This document shows, in pieces, positions 23,331 through 35,058 of a DNA stretch of 64,000 nt. Numbering within the stretch: position 1 is the stretch's first letter; the number at the start of each line of letters is the position of its first letter. The stretch lies in assembly GCA_024180945.1 (NCBI GenBank), contig JAKSGN010000021.1:558001-622000 (forward strand), in the 5' to 3' direction. Position numbers and translations under genes: made by a program. A model generated the notes under the pieces. It was not told where the DNA came from, searched no databases, and saw only the letters and a program-made list of their open reading frames with translations. Source of the DNA: Macrophomina tecta (Eukaryota > Ascomycota > Dothideomycetes > Botryosphaeriales > Botryosphaeriaceae).

Positions 23331-23360
23331 CCGTGCGCCCTGACTTTTGCACGGGTGCGG
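23331..23360 (-). repeat. Right terminal inverted repeat of the Tc1 element
   Basis: Exact reverse complement of 22050-22079, followed directly by the TA target duplication at 23361-23362. Confidence 0.95.
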
Positions 23361-25108
23361 TAAACAGCCCTCCGACGAATGACGCACCCTGTCCTGCCCG
23401 TCTCGGCACCGTCAACACGCGCCTGTTCTTCCCCCGCATCTCCTGAACGGACAACACGTCCCGGCAGTGCTGCCATTCTGCCTGCAGCATCAATAAGGCG
23501 AACCCCTCGCATGTCGTCTGCTTCCAACCCGCTCCATGACTCCGCCTCTCTGCCGCACGCCAGACTCGGTCGTTTCCCATCGCGTGCCGCTTCTGCATGC
23601 CTGGGCCCACTACGAGAAGCAGACTGTCCCTTTCGGGCGACATCATGGCGGCTTCGTCGCACTGCATCGGCAATCCATGGTAGCACCAAATCCAGCCATA
23701 CACCATGCCCCACGTCTTTCCTTCGCCTCGACGCTCCCCGCCGTGTCCTCCCCGTCAAATCTTAGTCAGAAGGCGCAAGCGCCGCATGGGCTTATGATGC
23801 ACGTTTAAGACCCCGATCCCTCACCGCTATGCGCACTTTCACCTGCCGAAACCGCTGCAGCCCTAAACAAACAAACATTCCGTGAGTAGGCTTCGGGACA
23901 CTGGGCTCTGAGAATTCAGCGATACTTTTGCATCTCTCTTTTTTCAATGCCAGACGAACTCATCTCTTCTACTCGAGCCTACTTCACCCCAGGCCTTCGG
24001 CGCTGCATTGACTAAAGCCACAGCCTCTTTTGCAGCCGACCGCTGAATTCACTTCCAGGAACACTTTCGATGCCCGCCCAATATCCGCGCTCCAATTAGC
24101 CGGATTATCGACGATGCCCCTCTGCGTCAATGCATCACGTCGTCCATACCATCCCCATGGCTGCTTTCTTATTTTCAGGATGAATTCAGCAAAGGAAAAC
24201 CGCAAAAGTGCTGTCTCGCGAGGCAGATTACAATATCGGCCTGCCGACTTTTGAGCCTGGTGGGCTCACAACCCTCAGTATTCTGTTTCTTGCGGTTATC
24301 ATGCTCGTCATCCTCAGAAGAGCACTCGCAGCCTCCTTCCAGTCTTGAAGCCTAAAATCCTGCGGCCGTCATGCCAGTGATTCAGTGGTGCAGATCCGCT
24401 GTCCCCTAGTTGCTGCGCTCCTTCTGCCTTCGAGATTGGCGTATCGATGTGCATCTCAACCCATGACCGAGGAATCATCTGCCCCTTGCAATGCGAGACA
24501 AAATACCGGCGTAAATCATGCAGCGTACTCAAGCCCCGCACCGATGTCTGTTTTCGTGCGCGCGGGGGGGGGGCGTCGCCCGCTTAATTCGCCCAGCCAG
24601 CCACAGACAGCCCTCGACAATCTTATATCGGCCTCCGAAGAGAAAGATGCAACTTTTCAGTAGATCATGCATCATTTCCAATTATGTTAGGCAAAGACAC
24701 TTAGCATATGAACCCGAGCTGAACTACTCATAAAGGCAAAACAGTGTCCAGTAAAAGCGAGGATATCCGTCCGGGTGAATGCATGCACTTTGCCGGAGCC
24801 GGAGAACTGAACACATGTGTTTAACGGCAGAAGTAGCGCCGATTGCTGAACCTACCGAGAACGGAGAAAAAGGAGATATATTGGATGAACAAAACCTCGC
24901 TTTTACGTTTCTTGTTGCTCTCGAGGTGCGGTTAAAAAAATGGTTCCCTCCCTTGCATGTATCTCAGCCACCAGCGGCAGCCACCCGCAAGCCACCAAAC
25001 GCCCCTTCCGCCATCCCCACGCCGCCACCACGGCTCCGCATGCAGGAACCAAACGCATATCCCGAGACCTTCTAGCCACCCCCCAAGGCCGAAACCGAAA
25101 AATCTCTA
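23361..25108. other. Intergenic, right flank of the transposon
   Basis: 1.75 kb from the transposon to the stop of pyruvate decarboxylase. The first 400 bp are GC-rich and open in several frames on both strands, without a recognisable domain; the rest is AT-richer. A 10-nt G run lies at 24564-24573. No gene recognised. Confidence 0.5.
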
Positions 25109-27456
<2,348 letters not shown>

Positions 27457-28206
27457 GGTTGGGAGTGCGGGGTAATGCACGCTGGAGTAGCTTGGGAAAG
27501 TTGGAGTGGTGCTAGTGCAGAACAGCAAGTAGAAGACCAGATCTGAGACCGCGGATAGGGGAGGTAGAGACGGATGGCTAATTGAGGAAAAAGGGATGCC
27601 AATGCAGGTGAGTAGCCGACAGGGCGCGCTTTGTACAAGAAGATTTACTCGAGGAATAACACCAGGATTATCAGACAACCGTCAGCCGGCTCTACTGTGT
27701 ACTCAGCGCTTAGATTCGTGGCTTAGTTAGTGAGGGGTAGCTTTGGTAATGTTCACCGGGCTGCGCGTGCTTCAATAAGGAATGCAGCTGTGCGCCTGCT
27801 TACAGCTTGGGTGTCCCCGGCTATTGGCGGCCTTCACGTCAGTCATTGCAGCGATCAAATAACGCGCCGCAAGTGCACTGGGAAGTGGGATACGTGCCAG
27901 ATACAGCAGTGAAGTACTGCTCTGGATCCCGAATGCAAATTCCTAGTGGTCAGGCCCTTCCCTGTCGATGCGTTGCTTCACCGCAGATCCTCAGTAGCTT
28001 CCTGTCGTGCGCACAAAGTATGATGATTCAGATTTGTTGGCGTTTCGTACGACACTTTGGTAATCCTCGTGCAGACAGCAAAGAAATGGGAATAATGAAA
28101 TCAAACTCCCCCTTCCACGTTCGCATCGCCCTCTTTAAAACTCATACCGTGACATGGGCCACAAAAGTAAAAGGAAAAGATGTGAAGTCCACTATAGACA
28201 GCTCTG
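27457..28206. promoter_or_regulatory. Pyruvate decarboxylase promoter region
   Basis: 750 bp between the PDC start and the stop of the dioxygenase gene upstream on the same strand. No clear TATA box; no conserved frame. Confidence 0.5.
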
Positions 28207-29255
28207 TCATAAAGCCGCAGTGGAAATCTCGGTGGCTCCTTCCACCTGTTGCTTCTTACCGTCCTCGAAGCTGACCAGCTTGAAGTCGTATGCAACCTCG
28301 AAGTCCGCCTTGGAATCGCCTTGTCTCGGCTTGAATTCGATGATCAAAGAATCCTTGACTGCGAACACGGAGTCGTTCTTCAAATATTGGTCACGACTGT
28401 CGAACACCTGCGTAACGATAGGCTTGTAGCCTGGCGCGGAAACCTGCAAATAGTCAGCATGTCGGCGCTTGATCTGCGACGGGCATACTCACAATAAAGT
28501 GAATGTGCGCAGGCCTCATTGGGTGCCTGTCCAAAAGCTGGAGCAAGGTTCCTGCCGGTCCATCGTATGGAATTGGGTAGCTGACAGGCCTCAAGCAGTA
28601 GAAGTCGTACTCGCCGTCCGGGCCAGTGGTAAAGCGGCCACGCAAGTTGAAGTCGGGCTGGTCAGGGTCTTGCTGCTCGTACAGTCCGTTCGGCGCAGTA
28701 TGCCAGACATCCAGCTCAGCGTTGGCAATGGGCTTGCCGGTGGCGAAGTCTACGACCCTGCCGTGCATCCAGGTGCGGTCACCGTGCTCCCCCTCCTTTC
28801 CTTGCACGATATTGCCGCCCATGGGATACTTGGGAGCGTCTTTCCGGTAGAAAGGCCCCAGGATGGCGGTGGCGGTGGGGGCATCGTTAGCTTCGGCTGC
28901 AAGCTTAAAGGTGATTTCGTCGACAAGGGACTCGAGACCGAGGAGGTCGCAGACAAGCTGCCCTTCGTTGCGGCGGTCGTTGGACATGCGGCCAGCTTCG
29001 TTGATCTGGCAGATGTCAATTCTGAGCTCGCACATACGACAACGGCATGCGTACCAGTTCCACACCCTGCATCCACTCGTCCACCGTGATCTCGTTCTCA
29101 CGGGCCCAGTCGTGCAGGTGCTTGATGGCGCTGCCAATGACCTGCCGTATCCGCGGCGAGGCCTTGGGACCAGTGGCATTGATGACATTTTGAGTGAAGT
29201 TGGGATCGAAACGGTGCTCCGCCTTTGTTGCGCCGTTGGTGCCGTTGGAAGCCAT
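28207..29255 (-). CDS. Intradiol ring-cleavage dioxygenase (catechol/hydroxyquinol 1,2-dioxygenase type)
   Basis: Three exons, complement(28207..28443, 28493..29005, 29055..29255), 316 aa. A non-haem Fe(III) enzyme that opens catechol-type rings between the hydroxyls to a muconate, feeding the 3-oxoadipate route. The N-terminal helical dimerisation domain ends with NEAGRMSNDRRNEGQLVCDLLGLESLVDEI. The catalytic barrel follows, with GPFYR, a GRVVDFATGKPIANAELDVW strand and ligand candidates Tyr 176 (NGLYEQQ), Tyr 210 (SYPIPYDG), His 234 and His 236 (RPAHIHF); the 24-residue spacing from Tyr 210 to His 234 is that of catechol 1,2-dioxygenases. No signal peptide, so intracellular, unlike secreted fungal intradiol enzymes. 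The exact substrate cannot be read from sequence. Confidence 0.93.
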
Positions 29256-29974
29256 GGTGCTGCTGGAGTGAAGGGCGGGCAGGCCGAAGGATGGAGGAGC
29301 GCAGTCAGATGAGGGGTAGGTTGCTGGAAATGAGGATTGAGGGCTGGCGCGCGGTCAGCTTATATCTTGGGAGACCGAGACTGATTGTTAATGCTCTGCG
29401 TATGGATAGGCGGATGATCCACTCCCAGCGCCATCGCGGGGAGGGACCGCGGGGCTGGCGTCTGTGTCGGGAGGGCGTCGGATAAGGGTTAGAGTTATCG
29501 GGTAGCGCACGCGTAGTGCCCAGTGTTCGCTGTCACATTGTTTGCAAAACTAGGTCGGCCGAGGCGGCGACACGGAGCAGCCGGAGAGTAGACACGGAGG
29601 ACGGCAACCATGGCGCGGCCAGAGTTAGCCGGGAGCGAGTCGGGAGCGAGTCGTTTGATATTTAAGCTCCGACTGCGTCTGACGGGGACGCTGGTCGTCC
29701 GCGGATGCGCTCCGACGCGCAGATAGAGGGCTGAGGAACAATTCCGCAGTGGATGCAGTGCCGTAAGATCAACCTGCTGTAAAGGGGCAGAGCGCCGCAG
29801 CGCGTGCAACAGTTGTGCGGCGGCAGTGAAGCTCACGATGCGCGCGCCCCAATGGCTGCGGCTGCATTCTGGCTTATGTAAGGCGCCAAGCCCTTCCGCC
29901 GCGACCTCACTCCAACTGCCCGCCGGTGCTCCCAGCCCATCGCGAGAAGCTCGACCCTCCCATATCTCGACACA
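29256..29974. promoter_or_regulatory. Divergent promoter region, dioxygenase / complex I subunit
   Basis: 719 bp between two start codons facing away from each other. It is GC-rich near the complex I gene. No strong core element; no conserved frame. Confidence 0.5.
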
Positions 29975-30630
29975 ATGGCTTCCGGCTTTGGCCTCAACGG
30001 CGGTACGGCTCCTCAACTCCCCAATTGCCCTGCTCGCGGACCCTTCCGGCCTCCACCGCCCGACGAGACCCGCGCCTCCTTCGCGCACACCTCCGACCGA
30101 CTCCATTCCGCGCATCCGCACCTGCTCGACGCTCGACCTCCTGACATTCAGAGCTCTGATGCTGATACGCCCTCTCGCTCACCACAGGTCCCTCCCGCTG
30201 CTTCCCCTTCTGGCAGGAAGTCCTCGCCTGCTACGTCACCAACTCCAACGCCGACAACACCACCGGCAAGAGCAAGTGCCTCGCCCCGCTCGACGATTAC
30301 TACGAGTGCCTGCACCACAAGAAGGAGGTACGCTTTCCGACAACTCAGCATGGCTCTATCCTGGCCGCAGAAGGGAAAACTGCGCTGCGTCGCATCCGGT
30401 TGGTTGGTAATTGGTTGAAGAAGGTTAGCTGATACGGTGAAACCCTATCCAAATAGCACGCCAAGACCTTCGCCCTACAAGCTGCCATCCGCAAGGCTGA
30501 GGTGGAGAACGGCCGCGGCGATGGCCCGAAGCCGGAGGAGGTCAAGACGCTCGGCCTGCTGCCGGGTGGTCCGCAGGAAAAGAACCTGAAACCCGGCATC
30601 ATCCCCGCCAAGGGCCCGTCTCTGTACTAA
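29975..30630 (+). CDS. Mitochondrial complex I CX9C subunit (NDUFS5/15 kDa type)
   Basis: Three exons, join(29975..30002, 30188..30327, 30457..30630), 113 aa. An accessory subunit of NADH:ubiquinone oxidoreductase on the intermembrane-space side of the inner membrane. The joined protein starts MASGFGLNGGPSRCFPFWQ and carries two CX9C motifs, Cys 14/24 and Cys 40/50 (KCLAPLDDYYEC), the twin pattern oxidised by the Mia40 import route. The basic and Pro/Gly tail ends in PAKGPSLY. Splicing is needed to bring the start next to the first motif; reading through intron 1 gives a false 147-aa frame. Length fits the fungal subunit. Confidence 0.9.
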
Positions 30631-30918
30631 GCTCGACACGAAGGCATCTTAGGTGTGGGGAGGGCTTGGTGGGACTGGAAGAAAAGATGGCTAGAGATAC
30701 AGCCTGGAGCCGGATGCGGGGCCCACGAGCCCGTGTGTACATGATATCCGACGGACCCTTGGCATATGGAGAGCAATTCTAAGACAAGTTCACAAGGTTC
30801 GGCGGTGGAGGACTGCCCGCTCGGTTGATGTGCGCATGCGTTCTCATTTCCCATGACTAACATTCCAGATGTGGATAAGTTGCGAAGCTTGAAAGAAGCA
30901 TACTCGCGGAACCTCCAG

Positions 30919-32390
30919 TTACAGGATGATCTTACTCGCAAAACCAGGCAGGTGGTATTTCTTTTGCGCCACTCCACATTGCGGATCTACGCCAACGATC
31001 GCTCCTGCATTATCCCAGCTGAAGGCAGCCCATCTACCCGTGCGATCCGCATACCGGTCACTAAGTACTTCGAGAACGCTCACGCTTTCCGATTCGCCGC
31101 TAACGATGTCACCCGAAGGAGATCCAGAGAAGGATGCCGCCGCCGCGGCATCCTGTCGGGCAAGAGGCTGCGTAGTAATGAAGAGATGCAGATCAGCGTG
31201 GGATGGAAGAATCGGAGAAAGAGCCGGCTGTAAATGTCCAGCCGATGCGAAGATTGATGCATACGGATTCTTCATGTGATTTCGACTATGTTGCAGTGTA
31301 CGGGCCTTCGAAGAAGGGATGCTCGGTACGAGGGTGGCGGTATTTACGACGATCGTGCTGAGGTGGTGTGTTTTCGTGACTTGGGACAGGGAGCGAAGGA
31401 AAGATGTCAATAGGGCGGAAGCTGAATCTGTCAGCAATCAATAAAGGAAGTTAACCTTAGGGCATACCTTGGACGTAATTGGTCTTCATCATCGGGCTCA
31501 TGACAAGTGTTATGTTGTCCACCATGATCATGCCCACTCTCTCCTTAGGTTTCTGGTTCCGGTTGACGCCCCGTGCGTGCTCCGATTCTTCAATGGATAT
31601 GTCCTGAAGGACTACTTCCTCAAGCGGCCCAGATACTTCATCGAACAACATTACATCATCATCCTCACTTTCGTCCTCGTCTTCGCTGTCGGGAATGGTG
31701 CTTCTTATCCTTTTCACATTGCGGCTGCTTTCGCAAGGCTGCGGCTGTTCCATTTCTGGCTCCGCAGGTTCTGGCTCTGGTTGAGGTTCTTCTTCGCGCT
31801 CAAGATCACGCTGTTGGCTCTCAAGCTTTTCTCGAACTTCAGCCACGGCTTCCACCATTCCCAGGAAATCAAAGACGCGCATGATCTTCACTCTGTCAAG
31901 AATCTCGGCTGCGGTTGCTTCTGGATCTTGGCTTTTCATCGGCTCTGCATGGTCCGGACGGCTCCGCAGCCGGGAAAGGATGGTATTGTAAAGTCGAAGA
32001 ACATCAAAGGTCCCAACCGTGTCGATTAAGACGGCTTGGTCCGTAGCCGAGCCGAGAAGAAACGTGACTAGAAAGGCAAAAGCAAGCTGCCAGGGACAAA
32101 TGGCATTAGATGTGCTCTGAGCGACGGATGAAAGGCTGGCTCGAAGTGCAAGAGATAGACGAAGGGCAGAGCTGTGAATGATCGTATGCGCTTACTCCGG
32201 TCTTGCCAGCGCCTTCCTCGCCAGTGATGCAGGTCAAGCCGCCATGGCCGGGATCGAGGCCTCCCCGTAGAGCATCATCGATTCCCTTGCATCCGCAGCC
32301 GATGCGCAGCAGATTCTTGCCGTGCTCGCTCGTATTTGGTTGGAGAAGAGAAGAGGCCAGAACTGGCTGCACGGCACTTGCTAAGACCAT
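30919..32390 (-). CDS. RecA/Rad51-family recombination ATPase (Rad51D/Rlp1-like)
   Basis: Three exons, complement(30919..31427, 31468..32086, 32196..32390), 440 aa. Rad51 paralogues assist homologous recombination in the nucleus. The RecA core shows Walker A GEEGAGKT (57-64), preceded by the usual RIGCGCKGIDDALRGGL entry, then VLIDTVGTFDVLRL, a Walker B-like VGMIMVDNITLVMS and a THHLSTIVVNTA strand. A roughly 90-residue acidic, Glu/Pro-rich insert (PEPEPAEPEMEQPQP, then a long Asp/Glu run) lies just before Walker B, which is not usual for the family. The assignment to a precise paralogue (Rad51D, Rlp1, Xrcc2, Rad55) is not possible by eye. It converges with the complex I gene, 288 bp apart. 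Confidence 0.82.
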
Positions 32391-32997
32391 TCGGACAGCC
32401 TCATCGGAACATGCGGTCGGCTTTGTCGGGGTTGGAGCGGGTTGTGCACGAGAGCAGCACGCGTCCAGACAGACGCGAATGGGTTACCCGGCATGGACGC
32501 GTGGCTGGCGCGCTACACTCATCCTGGACTAGTGCAACGCGCGCTGCTTCCCCATCCCCCTGCGGACGCATTTGATTCCATCTCATCTCAATACTAAACC
32601 ACTTTGTCTCTTGCTTGCGAACGAAAGAGCTGGATTCAAAATTGACTCCACCGCTAACTCCAGAGCCACTGATATTCCCAATTTGAACACCTGCGCGCGA
32701 ATGAAATCCAGCTCATCCACCAACAAACCCAGAACCACCTTTTCCATCGTGGAAGCGAACCATATTTTCCCTGAGTACTGCACATCCAAGCCTGCAACGG
32801 CCTTGGGAGAGCCAGCTGTGTGTTCACGGAAAACCTTGCTGACCTCAGCGCCTGCCAGTAAACGGCGGCGTCATCGCAGCCTCATAACTCGGCGGTGGAG
32901 GGCCTTCCCCGCCTTGCTCTTGGACAACAAACTTTTCGATCTAGATAGTCAACGCTTTTAGGAGATGTCTTGCTGTTGCCTTATTTCTGCCTCGTTC
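32391..32997. promoter_or_regulatory. Promoter region of the Rad51-like gene
   Basis: 607 bp between the Rad51-like start and the stop of the arrestin gene upstream. Only short frames; nothing else recognised. Confidence 0.5.
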
Positions 32998-34405
32998 TCA
33001 AGACACACTCGGCGAAGAGGGCGGGGTAAGGACACCAGAGGAGCCCGAACGTACCGAAATGTTGGCCGGACTGGGAAGAGCTGGGAAATCCTGATACATC
33101 ACCACTGGCTGTCGCAGTGGCAGCCACACCGTCCCAGGCCGTGCTGCACGGGGCGACTCGTATGTCAGTCCGAGAGTGATCTCGATTTCGTACGTGCGCG
33201 ACACGCCGCAGACATTGAAGCTCGGTGTCACCGACGACGGCACCGGCTTGGAGCGCCACAACGCCGACGGTAGAGCCATGTGCGCTCCAACCGGGGTTTC
33301 AGGGTAGCCGATGGGGATGTCGAGGTTGCAGTTGCTCGTCACCACCCAGGTATCAACTTTCCGCCGTGTTGCCGCCTGCGTCTGGATCTGGGTGTAGCCG
33401 ATGAGTGCGATCTGAAAGCTTTGGAGGTACAATTGGCCGGAGAAGTCGTTGACTTTGCGGATGCTGATGTCGAGCCAGGCGTCTTGGTTGCAGAAGAGAG
33501 TCGCCGGTTTGGGAAGACGTGCGTCGACGAGTATTGAAGCCAATTCACGTTCGGCCGCTGCCGTTCGGACCATGTCGGGAAAGTACTCATCGTCTGGAGA
33601 GTCTTCTGACGGCGCCAGAGCTCGCTGTAAGTCGAATTGATGCTGGTGTTTGATGCTGGTCAAATGTGGCACCGGGTCCCACGCTTGTTCAACCGGCCGG
33701 AAGTTGAAATGGTATGTCTGGAGCAGTCTGTCAGCGAAGCCTGGATGGACAAGCAAGAGGACCGTCGGCTCACAGTCTGCAGGTTGTCTTTGAAAAGATG
33801 TGGCCGTACTGCCGTAGCTTTGATGCTATACTTAATTTCCACCTCATCCGACACTCCTGCGAAAGACGATGGAAGCTCCTGCTGTTGATGGGTGGTCGGA
33901 TTCCGAGAAGACGGACCCCGCATCTCAGCACTTTTCTCGCAATCTGTGTTCTTTCCGCATGTTGTTTTCATCGGTAGCTATTGTGACGAGTCAGCTCAAT
34001 AACTCTGCAATAGGCGAAGAAGGATTCAACCTTTAACTCGAACGGGAAGTCATGCTGTCCTGGACTTAGAGTCATGGAACTGCCCCAAAATCCTCTCTGT
34101 GACTGTCCGGGTGGTAAGAGCGTTTGAGCAAGCCGGAGGAACTTGAAATTGGCAGTGTTAGCGGCTGTCTGAGATCACGATTCCGCGAAAAGCACGCATA
34201 CCTCATGCTTCTCATGAAATGGTTTCCACGTGTCCGTGTCCATGTCATGTTGGGATAGCAGAGACGTCTTGATGTGTCCCCGAAGCTTGACGTCAACACT
34301 GGTCACACTGGATTTCTTCCGCACTTCCAGTATCACTCTGCCGGTGATGGTATCTCCGGTGGTCACCATCGGATTGTGTGGGTCGAGGACAATGCGGATA
34401 TCCAT
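32998..34405 (-). CDS. Arrestin-domain protein
   Basis: Four exons, complement(32998..33717, 33774..33977, 34031..34141, 34202..34405), 412 aa. Fungal arrestin-like proteins act as cargo adaptors, often bringing a ubiquitin ligase to plasma-membrane transporters. The start MDIRIVLDPHN is followed by the arrestin N-domain pattern: GDTITGRVILEV, a SVDVKLRGH strand, LSPGQHDFPFELKLP and SDEVEIKYSIKATAVRP. The C-domain follows with a LYLQSFQIALIGYTQI strand. No PPxY motif is obvious, so the ligase link is unproven. Intron 2 has a weak donor (GTTGAA), but the joined residues keep the family pattern. An in-frame ATG nine codons upstream is an alternative start. It is divergent from the zinc-cluster gene. 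Confidence 0.85.
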
Positions 34406-35058
34406 GGCTGTTAAAGAGATATTTCCATGCACAATTTGGTCTGTGGTGTATGTGGGATAAGGCAGGCTTTTGTTTATATATCATCTTGTCCGCACACTTC
34501 GTATCTTCCCCCCGGACACGGCATCTTAATGGAAACCATGCCGGCTGAGATTTTACATTCAGAGGGACGTCCGTTTTCGTACGGCCTTGGTGTGAATACG
34601 GCACACTTACATGCCAAGGCTCAAGTTGTGCCGCAGCGGATGGCTAGACTCTCGGCCAATCTGGACGGCAGAGCTGATGGAACGACTTCAATGGTCCACA
34701 GTTCGGCTTCTATCTCCTTCGGGCAAGACACAGCCCTGAGAACACCGCCTCTGCAAATCCATAGGGCGCTCGCTAAGCAGGCGGGTCCCGCGCAGACCGT
34801 GAAACATCGACTTGGGCATCTCCAGTGTGGTCGGCCGTGTAGGGCTGGCAGCTTTCGGCAGTTTTCGGAGGTCCCGACCTAAAACCGTCGGGACCTCCAT
34901 CCTCTCCGACCCGCCTGAGCGAAGTACATGAAACGACCACTTCCCAAACTTTTGCGCTTCGCAAGACACCGCCACACGCTCCGCCCCTATTACTGTCTAA
35001 AAATATTCGTTCTCGGGCGTACAAATTGGCCAACGCCACAGGGCGACAGAAACCGGCA
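34406..35058. promoter_or_regulatory. Divergent promoter region, arrestin / Zn2Cys6 factor
   Basis: 653 bp between start codons of an arrestin gene and a transcription-factor gene. It contains the 12-bp inverted repeat at 34867-34898, about 160 bp upstream of the factor's start. Confidence 0.55.
34867..34898. promoter_or_regulatory. Perfect 12-bp inverted repeat in the shared promoter
   Basis: GGAGGTCCCGAC (34867-34878) and its exact complement GTCGGGACCTCC (34887-34898) flank an 8-nt loop. With the preceding C at 34866, the left arm contains CGG-N5-CCG, the spacing of some zinc-cluster binding sites, so autoregulation by the adjacent factor is conceivable. A structured leader RNA is the alternative. 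No binding evidence. Confidence 0.5.

Larger units (their letters stand above)
22050..23360 (-). mobile_element. Tc1-type DNA transposon, apparently intact
   Basis: A 1,311-bp element bounded by perfect 30-bp terminal inverted repeats (22050-22079 and 23331-23360) and a TA dinucleotide on each side (22048-22049 and 23361-23362), the target duplication of Tc1/mariner elements. It carries one transposase gene on the minus strand with no stop or frameshift. Identical repeats and an open frame point to recent insertion or continued activity, and to little or no repeat-induced point mutation of this copy. It sits between the GH47 and pyruvate decarboxylase genes and breaks no gene that I recognise. 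Confidence 0.93.

Noticed and set aside
23379..23765. 128-codon frame right of the transposon, considered as part of a gene broken by the insertion
   Set aside because: Its translation is Ser/Pro/Arg low-complexity, and the left flank offers no matching part, so no interrupted gene can be shown.
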